NCBI GenBank assembly: GCA_002633005.1
Contig: NMRA01001132.1
Location: forward strand, 24,646 to 51,148
Reading direction: 5' to 3'
Source of the DNA: Phoronis australis
Lineage: Eukaryota > Phoronida > Phoronidae
Length of the DNA stretch: 26,503 bases
A model generated the notes under the pieces. It did no database searches and had not been told where the DNA came from. It saw only the letters and a list, made by a program, of their open reading frames with translations. Positions 12,701 through 24,700 of this stretch are shown in pieces (the stretch's first letter is position 1; each line of letters starts with the position of its first letter). A program made the translations under genes and the position numbers.

Positions 12701-15700
12701 CGAGGCTCACTGCGATAAACAAAGCGGAAGTTGACATTGTGTGAGTTAAATGGCCGGCCTTTCGAGTCCAACCTGGATATTAAATCTTAAAAATGTGTCG
12801 ATAATTAACTTCAGAGACGTAGAAAAATACATTAGAGAACAAGTCAATGCACCAAAGAGTTGTCTGACGAAAGAGTATATTTTTTTAGGAAAACTAGGTT
12901 GGAATCATAAAAAGTAAATATGACCAAATTGAGGCGATGGTAGTGTTGCGGCCAGGTATGGCTAAATGCAGGGTTACGTTTCTTCTTGTAAATTGTTGGT
13001 AATGCTTTCTACACGAACCAGTTCATATGCTCGTATTGTTGACGAGTTGAAGATATATTCGACAGTGGTGGCTCATCAAATTTTGCTGTGATGTGCGATT
13101 AGTCACATCTGGTTTAATTTGTTGATCAAGATAGCCTAGGTCCAAGTGACGTAGGGACTACCGGGACATCTGAAGGAATAATTGATGTTATTAAATATTT
13201 AAAATAAATAACCAGGCTGGTAATTGAAAATAAAAATTATTTGACTATCAATTCTGCTTTCTTGGTTTTAATAATTCTTACGTCTATTTCATGTGTTAGG
13301 TTTCAAATATCAATCTGGACCAAGTTGAATTTTAAAATTAAGACACCTAATTCATTCGTCGAAAGCATAATCTCTTTTTATAGCGCAATTTCAGTTAACT
13401 GGACTGAGCAAGCATAGTTATTATGTTTCTACAGGGGTCTCGTTATCCAAGGGGAAATGTGCCTATGCCTACTGAGAGGGGATTTTTTTCGCCGATTGAG
13501 GGGACCTCCCGATCACCATCAGTAGCACCCCTGCTCTGCTGCAACTTCTCATAGCCTCTGTCTCAAGTAACATTTTGTGCTCTTTCAAATTGTCACCTGT
13601 GTGGTTAGGTGATTTGAACTTCGAAGAGAAATTTTCAATCACTAGGGGAATTTTTAGGCCACGTGGGGGGAATTTCGCGTGATTTTTAATATTTTTGAGA
13701 GAGGAATAGGGACGATATTCAGCCCCAAAATCGAGGGATTGAGGGCCCTGTCCTTTTTGGAAAGAAAAATGCACCATGTTTCAGTTGAACCCGTAATCAT
13801 GAAACACAGCCTGGCTGGCCGAAGATTCTCCGGTCTTTGCTATGATACTCGGCAACCGAGATGCGACAAAATGTGATCTAACTTTTCGAAAACATTTATA
13901 AATTTTACACGAACATATTTTCCTTCGTTGCGGCGTATGGCAACGACTCAACTCTTCCGAATCTCAACGTCGTGTTCCAGCCGTTCGAGCAACGCGGAAT
14001 AAAACTATGCCGATAAGCCAACGGAACAATCGTAGCGAGACTCGTTTTGGAACCCGCCTCCTGTCGGCGTGAATTAGGTTTATTTTTGCTTGGTCAGTTT
14101 CAGGCAAGTCCGTCGACTCGCGGACGAAACGGTCTCGCCACCTGGCGACTGAGAAAAGGTGAACACCGTTGTCAAACCATGTTTACGAACTTTTGTCTTC
14201 ACTGTATGTTAGTATACTCGCAGCAAACAAACAATGCATTGGTAAAGTGAGCTAAATGTATATGTTGATACACGTCCTATATGTTAGGAAATAGTCCTGT
14301 GGGTCAAACTATTTGACAGGTCATTGGTGTCAAAGAAAGGATACATCTTGAAACTGGGTTAGTGCATGTTAAAGTTTGCCACGTAGAACCCAGTACACGC
14401 ATATGATGTGAGTAGAGTGACAAGTGTTGAGAAAGGAAATTTGTGGAACATTTTAACGTCGAATACTGGCTGTATATGCTTGTATAAAGTATTCGTGTTC
14501 TGGTACCTACAAAGAAGGCTTTTGGTAAAGTTGAAAACGTTTTCTTGGAATCCGAACTAATGCAGTAGTAAATGACTGTGTTCGTTAAGAACTGCAATTT
14601 ATAAAACATATGATATTAAATTTTTGTACGTCGTCAACCGTTCAATTTAAAGTCGTATATTACTAACTGCAACAAAAATGTAACAAGACAAAAAGATGCA
14701 ATGAATGTTACGCACAATAGCACGTGTGACTTTCAGTCCAATCATAATACTGCAAGTCATAATCCAGTGAAAACTGAAAGCGTCCTACATGTATATGTGG
14801 GCCTACCAGGTTGCATTGTTTTACACTTATCGAAGACGAAAATGTAAAAGTTAGATTGGCTCATGCCCATGTCAAGACGTGAGCAGTTTGCTCATTCAAT
14901 TATTGTCGCATTATCACGCTTTGACATGAGCTATGAATTCTGCGACACACCACCGGTTATATGTTAAGGACGCGCCGTAAGAAATTAAAACTTCTAACAC
15001 TCGCGAACGTTACCATTCATAGACAAAAAATGAGATGAATGAACTTGCGTACCCACTTCCAGCGCACCTTTAACATCGATAAACGTCTAGTATTCTAATA
15101 ATTCGTTTTCAGGGATCGTCGCGCAAGTATTCTCTAAGCTCTAAGTCAGGTACCTTGCTGCCGGAATTTCCCGAATCAAGCAACTTGATTTTGCCGGAGG
15201 GTGTCTCAAGAGAAAAGGTAACGCCAACTAGCGTTATTTTGTTTAATCACCATCAGAGGTTCTGGTGTACTTGCTTCTGTTTTTCATTATACTATAAGTT
15301 TGGACTCGTGTACTTTTGAACTTCTATGAGTAGTGCAAGGTGGAGCTATATGTTTGTTGTTATACTGTTAAGACATGAGTACTGTTAAGACATGAGTACT
15401 GTTAAGACATGAATTCTGTTAAGACATGAGTACTGTTAAGACATGAGTACTGTTAAGACATGAATTCTGTTAAGACATGAGTACTGTTAAGACAGGAGTA
15501 CTGTTAAGACATGAGTACTGTTAATACATGCGTACTGTTAAGACATGAGCACTGCTTGGGTACTACGTTGAGTAGGCCTACCGTTTGAATATGTTTTGAA
15601 TTGTTGAAAAGGGGTGACGATGGAATGAGATTGAACAAAATATGTCGGATAAAAATATAATGTTTCGCAAATAAAAAATATGTTTAAAACTAATATTTGG

Positions 15701-18700
15701 CGATGGGCTACGTGGTTTTACAAGACTGTGCTGTCTGTTTTTTTCTCTGCTGAATCTCCGAATCTGTCGTCTCCTCGTTTCATTGTGATTTTATGAGTGG
15801 CTTTCCATAACATTCATTTTTACATGTTGACTGTAGACCCTACAGGTAGCGTTGTCTCCTGTTCGCATCGTACGGGCGTCTCCATCTCTTGGCACATTAC
15901 GCGAATGATTTTTACGTGACATTAATGGAGTTCCGCTAAACAATGATACAGACACCCAAGCAACCAGATGTAATGTTCCCATATAGTTCTGGTCTTACAG
16001 GTCACCTTTTGTGTACCAGGTTGCTAAATGAATAAACGTAACCGTCTTTATTCGGTCGTCCATTTTGTTGTAGGTCTACACGTTTATAATGATGTACAGG
16101 ACACACTGTCAGAGAATTCTGGACACAGTCATAGGTGCAAACTTCGAGGAGGTACTTGAAATTCCACACCTCGCGTATACTGTGTACACATGTACATGTA
16201 TAAGTTTATTGTCCACTGACTCAGTGCCGCAGCTATTGGTTGTTGGAAAATATTTTACGTTGACGTACGTACATAAGCAGATGGCAATTAGGCCCCTTAT
16301 ATATTTTTTAGGCTTGAAATTTGTGCGACATACATGTATGATACGGATCACTTGTTGACTGAAAATATAAAATATACTGCTGCATTGGTTGGTTTCGTCG
16401 TAATGTGACATTTCCGTCTGTAAAAAGGTCAATGACGTCAGGGCTGCGTTCTTTAACACGAAACACGCGCGAGACACTTGATGTGAGAAATTGTGATCAT
16501 AATTTTCAATCGCTTCAGTGATAGCTATTATTCTAGTCTATCGGTAACTGTACTTTGGTGTCGAGCTTACTCGCGAACCACTCGCCTTTCACTCGCGTGA
16601 CTTCTCGTGATCCGCGCTGAACATTGTGTTCCGTCTTCGGCGAGTTTACTTTGTAATGAAATGTCACTTCATCAGTCAGAACACAGATATTTATACCCTA
16701 AAGTAAATCAATCTTGCAATATTTCAAAATTCAAACCTCGAGAAAAAATGTAACGTTTGGTCACCAGGGGGCAGAAATCAATTTGCACAAAGCGTCTTTA
16801 ACTATAAATGGATGGTTATCGTTTCAGGTACAAACTTTTTATTTACACTTTTGGCAAGGGATGCCGGACCACCTGGTGGAGGTTTTAGAAGCATCTATAA
16901 TCACCGATATCGTCGGTCTGTGTGACTCTATACTGTACAAGGTATACTAGTCATTCTACATGTATATAAGGTACACCCAGGTGGCTGTGTAGTAACAGTG
17001 AGGTAAATTAACAATGTATTGCCCAACGAAATCTACGGAACTTGTACGAGACTAAATTGAGCTGAAAAGACGCTATTCAAACTTTTGACTAGATTCAATG
17101 GTTTTGAGCAAAACATGTTTTCTCGTGTTCTTCCGCTGAGACGCAAGAGTCCTACAAAATTCAAGTTGGTAATAACAGGAAGCATTGCTCGTCACAGCTC
17201 ACAACAATTACAGACCGTACTTATAATTAAGCTTCATCAGCTCATACAGTAGACAACACTTTAAAGAATACCAATCATCGCAGAAATAATGTGTGCATCG
17301 ATCCACCACGCTTGTCATGGACAATGCGATTTGTTTGTAGGTACTTATTGACGTCTTGGTGCCATCGACCATACAAGATTTACCTGACAGGTAACCAATT
17401 AGAACTGCAACAGTGGCGGACCTAGGATATCATAAGGGGGGCCCAACATTTTGTCTGTGAACATTTGCTCAAAGCACGATTGTAGATGCGCATAGCACCG
17501 AGTGGGGGGTCGGGAGGGGGTTAAACTCCTACTTTGATACTAAGAGACCTACTTGACCTACTTGTTTACGGTCCACAGCGTTTGCGCGCAAAACCTTCTT
17601 TTTGTAATGCTTATTACATGTTTTATATTTTGTACAGTCAGTTCGTAACAAATTTGTTGTATTTTAAATAGTCTGTTTTGTCATCATCACAAAGATTCCA
17701 TTTTCTTTAAAAAATGAAGTAATTTTCTTCATTGCCCAGCGCCACTGCCGGTCACCTGAGATATCGCGGGCGAGCCTATACTTAGCCATAGTTCCGTTAC
17801 GATTGCGCCGTGTTCCGAATTTGACACTAGATGATTCTGAGCGATTCAATCACAACACATGTAAAACGAGGTGCATACTGAGGGTATTCCTAGTCGCATA
17901 CTCTGGGTATTCCTAGTTGCATACTCTGGGTATTCCTAGTTGCATACTCTGGGTATTCCTAGTTGCATACTCTGGGTATTCCTAGTGTATGCGTTAAGCA
18001 AAATGCTGTAAAATAAACTCTTTACCTTTACAGTCTAAACACAGAGATCAAACTGTTTGTCAAGCACCTGCCATATTGGCTAGAAAATTCCCTTGAAGAC
18101 GTGCCAAAGAAATTACGGGAGAAAAAATTAGAAGGTATTGTATGAAACTAATATGAGAATATGGGGAGCAGTCGCAATCTCAGTAGGGGTCGCTGCAGCT
18201 TCACTTCTCTATGAAAGCAACTTTTTCCCACGGATATTGATTCAGACGATGAATGAGAAACACCCGAAGTATCGGGCTTCCTGTGTTGAATTATTGGCGA
18301 ATTTCGTAATCAATATATGAAATTGGAATGAATACCATTTTCACTATGATTGTTAATTCAAAACATGTTAAATATAGATTATTACATGGCGAAGTCGTTA
18401 TCCCCCGTTATCTAGAGCCAGAGTGGATTTTGGAGAATTATCGCCCGAGGGGCGTTAGCCCAGAGGGTGATAATTCTACAAAATCCACGAGGCTGTACAG
18501 AAGGGGGATAATGGTTGAGAACATGTAATAATCTATTTATACCACATACTAAACGAGAAATATTGCAATGAATCGATCTACCTTTCTCGACTCGCCTCGG
18601 CCGGCTTTGTAACTACTTTCTATGTCAGAGGCCCGGCCGGGGTCGGAGGTCGTGACCTTTTAAGAAAAGCCGAGCTATTTTGTCAAATAATGCTTATACT

Positions 18701-21700
18701 CAAAACCAATTGGAAATTTAAACAAAGTAGAAATGAAGTGAATCTATAAATTAAGGTTTAGCAACTATTATAGCTTACTACACATTTTATCAAGCCAAAC
18801 TTCGACCGGGAAAATATGGTTTGCTAAAGCAGGTTACCACTAGTAAATGACTATAATGCTCAAGTCATAGGATCCCGACGACACGATACCCGAATTCAAA
18901 TTGGAGATCGTTAATGTACAAGTGAGAGAACGTGAGCAAATTTTCACTGAATTAAAATATCGTTTTTATGGAAATTATGCCTCTTAGTTTTCCTAGCGTA
19001 TAAATCTCGGTGCAATGCCCTTTGATGAACATGCGATTGTTGCACGTGCTCATTTAAGTATTCTATTTTCACGTTCGATGACGTCAGCCGCTGAGTGGTG
19101 TAGTGAGATAACTTTATGGGTTATTCAGACACGGTTGTATCTGCCACACGAGGCTATATTGGGGTATAAAAGCCGTTACCGACGAAAAAACTGAAACAAA
19201 TTGTAAAATTAAAAACAAACACTGTGATCATTGCTCTGTAACACTGATGTTTATTTCTCATATGACCTGGAATGTGTTACACCGAGTACGTATTTTTTGA
19301 TATTACATGGGCAAATCACAAAGTAGTGCAAAGTAGACATCCATACGCCTATCCATAGACTGTCCAGCTGTGCTGCCTCAAGTTCAATCCAGTGCTCACG
19401 CGTGGGATGCCTTGCTGACTGTTATTAATAGACATGTTTTAAGTTTTAATATTAGACCCTACAACTTCAAAGACTATTTATTAGATTCTAACTTGAATAT
19501 TTGCTACAAAAGCTGCAATTTACAATTGTTAAGCGTAAAATAAACCTATTAACAAAAAGTAACTGAATTACTTTACATTGCGCAAGCGTGTTTTTACAAA
19601 AGTTGCGTCTTGTGATTGAAAGTTTTAGACACGTCAGGTTTTTCAGCAAAAAAGATCATTTTTACGGATTATGTGAGAAAAGAAATCCTGCACTCGTCTC
19701 AGATTGGTGACATAGGCAAAACCTCTTGGAAATTTCGTCAAAAGCCAGAGGTTTTGCCCATGTTATAAACCTGAGACTCGTGTAGGATTCTTTATGTTAG
19801 TGTCATTCTGTAATTATAATCCCAATGTTTTTCCAAAATTCTTTTACTGTGGCTATGGTTACCTCTCACACGCTATCCTTGGTTCACTGCAAGTACAACG
19901 TTCAGATTGGTGTTGCAATAAACACCTAAGTTCCACAATTATCCGCTGGAGGCATTACGACCTCTGACATAACGAATTGAAGTGTAACCGCCACAACTAA
20001 AATTTGATTATCAATACCTTGTGTAATTATTTTAATTTATTTATTCTGAATGGCTTCTTCATTGCATGATTACTGGTTTGTAGGAGTATCAAGACAGAAA
20101 TAGAATACCATTGCTATGTATGTCCACGACAACAGCAATTAAATATTATTCAATAAAATCATCAAATTGAAACATAATTATAAACAACCCCGAATCAAAC
20201 AAGAAGGAACGATTAATTCAAAGCAGGAGTTAAGAAACTTAAAATAAATAGTAGAAGTGTTTCTTAGAGACCAATAATCAATGTACAGAATGAAAGCAAA
20301 CAGCGTTACAAGTATTCTCTCATCTCTCTGCATCCTTTTAAAAGCAAAAGTGGCGACACCTATCAAGATAGACAACTCCCTTGAATTTCTAAATCAGAAG
20401 TCAATACAGCCAGGAACTGTATTTTCGGCATACACGAAGCCAACTGCGCAGGGCAGGCTGGAACGAGGTATATGCTCTGTTCATATTTTTCAGTCGTAAA
20501 GAACTTCGCACATAACATGAAACGACAGATGGCGTTCGTTCACTTGGCGCAAACTACCCGCTCTGTGTTATTGAACCATGAAAACGTTGCACAAATGGTG
20601 AACGATTTGGCTGCTCTCGACTTCAACAGCATATGCTCGCAGGCGGCCTTTACAGATGATACGTTTGTTCAAAAAGAGATTGGAACCATTTGCGACTGTA
20701 AGTGAATCTATTATTTTTGGACGGCAGATATTTATTCAGTGTCTTCCGCCGTGGTAAGAGAAGAATTAAAGTATAAACCAAGGTGGACCTGAATGAGGGA
20801 ACAATTTTTAACGTCATTTTGGTTAAGATACGAGTTTCTGATTATTGAAATTAATAAGTTTACATGAAGTGATAAATCTAAGATGAGTATGCTGTGACTT
20901 CACAGTGTTTCAATAAGCCCATGAGAAGTTGCTTTTGGGGTTGTCATCGATATTGCCGTTAGCTGAACCAAGGCACTTTGAACAATGTACACCAACGGTC
21001 GACGTCATGCAGTATCATGAGTAGTAGTGTGCTTTTGCATACATTTTGTGTTTTGTTGCAGTCTTCAATGAGTTTCAAGACCTTCTTACAAAACAAGCTC
21101 CCATCGAGGCATTCACAGAATGGATGGACAACCTTATAGACAAGTGTGTTATACAGGTAACGACCAAGAACCCTGAAATAACTTAGCGGACACTAGTCGT
21201 CTATGTTATCAAGAATTCATGTTAATGATTCTCATTCAGAAATATTTAAATGCCAAGTTAGAGCAAACTGTAAAACGATATGGAAGGAAGACTAAGACAC
21301 TGATACTAGTATAGACTAGTGCCAAAGACTGAGACAGTGACACTAGTTTATCGTCTATCTCTCTCCGAACATTGTTAACGACTTAATGTGAAGTAAGACT
21401 TGTATGACAGCGGTGTAAACGAGGCAATATTTAGCGAGATATTTGAATTGATGTTGTCAGTCATATCGAAAATCAAAGATACTGAATATGCCATCATCCC
21501 TGTCCGTTTGTCCGTCTGCCCGTCCGTCCGTCCGACAAGTGGTGTGCCTCCTAGTGGCAATTTTATTTTTTACGTTCACCTCTGTATCTTCAAAGGTCCT
21601 CAACAGATTATTATCAAATTTGGCAAGAAAGCTATCTATTAGTAAGATGATGCCAGCCTCCCGTTTTCAGATGGATTCGAGGTATTTTGCGCTACCAAGT

Positions 21701-24700
21701 GGCCATTTTTGTTGTTTTCGAGTAAGCTTTTGGCGTCCGGCTCTCTATGTCGACCAAACCACTCTAAGGATGATTTTGAAAATTGGCGTTCACATCGTTA
21801 CTGCGATGAGTTTCGGAGGACTGGGACTACTGTGGCGCCTAATTGTGTCAGTCTTTTGTTTCTATGGCCGTATCTCTGCAGGATCTTAATACTAAATTTG
21901 GCTAGTATATTTAAATGAAGTTAACAACGGACATCGACATGAAATTTTGCAAATGGGTTTCTATTAAGGAGATGATGACGCCTAAGCATTTCTTCAAACG
22001 TTTTTCCGAGCACACGGAAACTAAAACAAACGGAAGCATGCCATTTATGATCGCCCAAGTTTACTTGCTCAACTTTTCGCACATCCGAATTGCACTGCCA
22101 CGGCGAGCTCAGACCCAAGTCCCATCGATTCTGCCGACAACTGTACAGCTGCACCAAACGAGCACGGAGATACACCGCACATGACCTACACTGCTAGTCA
22201 CTCCAGTTCATTGTCGTAAACTTCGTTAGTTGTCGTCGCGTTCCTCAAACAAATTGCGCTGTTCACTTTGAAAGCGTTTGAGATCCTTGAAAAACTGGAG
22301 GATGTCCTTCATTTTTGGTTAATGATAAGCTGGTAATCATTACTTATGACGTCACGCATTGAACTGGGAGAATTGAGACTCTGATCACGAAAAAGGTGAT
22401 CCAGCCCTATAAAAGCGTGTCGAGCACTATTAAGATCCAGTCACGATGAATAACGAAACACCCAAAACTCCGGGATTTCTACATTTACTTATTTATTTAT
22501 TTATATAATATTTACAATGAGAGTAGCCCCATCAGTTCACACTGCTTTCCATGAGGGTCCTCATTTTCTTATTCATGTGTGACATTTTCAAAATCATCAC
22601 GGAATATTTCTTTTCAACAGCCATCAAAGGAAAATAACGACGCATTCAGGAAGAAAGCGGGGGAGTTTTTGCGTCACTGGGCTGTGTTTGGATCCCTAAT
22701 TATGCGCGATTTGACGCTCCAAAATGCTGCAAGTTTTGGCTCCTTCCATCTGTTACACATGATGTTCGACGAATATGTGTTCCTTGTCATTGAAACACAG
22801 CAAGCGGCTGTCGATGAACAACTTCTGCAGAAATCCGTGCAGAAACTGATGAAAAACGCAGGTACAGTTATTTACAGCTGGCCTGGAGCATTCTGCAGTG
22901 CACCAGGCGTACTTAGGCTACACAGTTGAACCCATTGCACTAACCACCGGATTAAGACTCTCGAGAAGATTTTTCAGCATGAGGTTCCTCGTGAGTAAAG
23001 TCTTCTAATCTTCCTTTACTATGAATGGTAATCATTTTTAGCTTACGAACTCAGGTTGGACAGCGTTGGTTGACGTCACGTATAATCAGCTCCAGGTAAA
23101 TGTATTTAAAGCTGCATGTCTCCTGCGTTAAGTCTTAACAGAATCGCTTCGGGATCTAAGAACATAATCACTCTCATCCGATGTTGACGAATAAGCCGGC
23201 AACACAGGTCACAAGCAATTTTAAGATTGGTCAACCTCAGTAAACTCTTTTAAGCTTTCAGGGTTTCGATGTTCTTGTTGGTAACAGAAACATGATTTTA
23301 TCACGATTTTATGAGAGTAAGGGACCCACTTCGATTTCCGTTTTGACCAGCTAAACAGGTCAAAATGCACCTTTAATTCAGTCCTTGGCTTTGTGTTGTT
23401 GTGCGACCAATGCAGCGACATTCGGAGCTCATAACAGGACTAGCTAGTTTTCACTTGAAATAGAGCACACGGTGTGAACTTCCAAACAGTGAAAGGAATT
23501 CTAAACACAAGGTTATGGCATATAGTGTTGGAAAGTAATAATGTTTTACATGGTATAGTGTGGGAAAGTAATAATACTTGGTTGTGTTTAGGAGAAATCA
23601 GTATGCAAGCAAAAGTAAGATGCGTAGGAAAAGACAAGGGAAAGAAACGGAAAATGGAAGACGAACCCTTCATAGTGCAAGGTAACTGCCTACTATTTGT
23701 ACATAGTCAAAGTAATTAAGAATTTCACAATGGAAATGTTGTTGGATAGCCTGATATCCTTTCCTTATATCACTAGGCGGCGGCAAAACTGTTGAGACTT
23801 CTACTGGAGACCTGGGTGCTAACTAAGTGATAGAAAATACGTTTATCGTAATCTATTTTGTCCAGGGTACGTCACGAACTATGTTTCAGAGTAGAACAAG
23901 ATGAAGATAACTATGCGCTAGAAAATACGTAAATGTCGTTACCGGTCATAAAACACCAAAACAGTACTAAAAATACAATAAACCGGCAAAACGTATTAAA
24001 AGTGAACATATGTGCTCTAAGTGACAGAGTACTGCAAAACAGAACAACAAAACTGCGTGACAGTAACTTCCGGAACATGCCCCAGTGATATAACGGGATG
24101 CATGACGTGCAAGAACGTACATCTTTTTTCCTTACAGTAGATTTGTGGGAATAACTGTTGTGAAAGTTCTGGGTTGTCTTATTCATAACTGCAGACGACC
24201 ATTAGCGTGGTACCTCGGAGTCACCTCGGGGACTCTTCGTACAAATATTGACATCGTCAAACTATTTTAATATCAATTAAAATAACCCCAACACTGGAGT
24301 ATCAGTTAGTGAGCTGTTTAAGACACGTCCGATAATACAACGACACGTCTGGTAATGCGACGACACGTCCAGCAATACAACGATACATCTGATAATACAA
24401 CGACACGTCTGATGATACAAATAAATGTCTGTTAATACGACAACGCGTCTAATAATATGACGACACTCCTGGTAATATAATGACACGTCTGGTAATACAA
24501 AGACACGTCTGACAACACGACGACACATGTGATAATACGACGACTCATCTGATAATACGACATAACGTCTCATAATACGACGACACGTCTGGTAATACCA
24601 CGACACGTTTGGTAATACGACGACACCCCTGGTACTACGACACGTCCGATAATGCAATGACGCGTCTGGTAATGCAACAACACGTCTGATAATACGACTG

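Larger units (their letters stand above)
7268..15112 (+). other. Intron 5 (7.8 kb), largest intron
   Basis: A phase-0 intron. It holds the 44-bp palindromic array (7479-8162), a 50-bp array (9691-9894), a SINE (10165-10285), a 15-bp array (10501-10585) and a small inverted repeat (14868-14928). One undetermined base is at 8333 and a C run at 9239-9249. Stretches 8170-9680, 10590-14860 and 14930-15112 show no recognised gene, RNA or element. The longest open frame there (9110-9475, minus, 121 codons) matches no family known to me. Confidence 0.85.
17391..18033 (+). other. Intron 9 (0.64 kb)
   Basis: A phase-2 intron with a possible hAT-type element end at 17411 and a 23-bp minisatellite close to the next acceptor. 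Confidence 0.88.
18135..20493 (+). other. Intron 10 (2.4 kb)
   Basis: A phase-1 intron that holds two foldback elements (18374-18536, 19679-19793) and a CRE plus TATA-like module at 19079-19172. About 18540-19060 and 19800-20490 contain nothing recognised. Confidence 0.88.
21157..22620 (+). other. Intron 12 (1.5 kb)
   Basis: A phase-0 intron with an A-B-C repeat copy (about 21485-21975), a CRE/TATA-like module (22331-22415) and a TTTA microsatellite (22485-22504). Confidence 0.88.

Noticed and set aside
13469-13777. 102-codon minus-strand open frame
   Set aside because: Composition is ordinary intronic sequence with G-rich runs; no recognised domain.
13824-13876. Alternative candidate for the FSG microexon (ATTCTCCGGT after GAAG)
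   Set aside because: No pyrimidine tract, no donor in the needed phase, and the 7240-7267 exon fits fully.
14108-14130. Second hammerhead-like hairpin (GTCCG/CGGAC followed by GAAAC)
   Set aside because: The required CTGANGA box is absent (sequence before the stem reads CAGGCAA), so it is likely chance.
21488-21889. 133-codon frame over the intron 12 A-B-C repeat
   Set aside because: The corresponding intron 2 copies do not keep this frame, so it is not a conserved protein.
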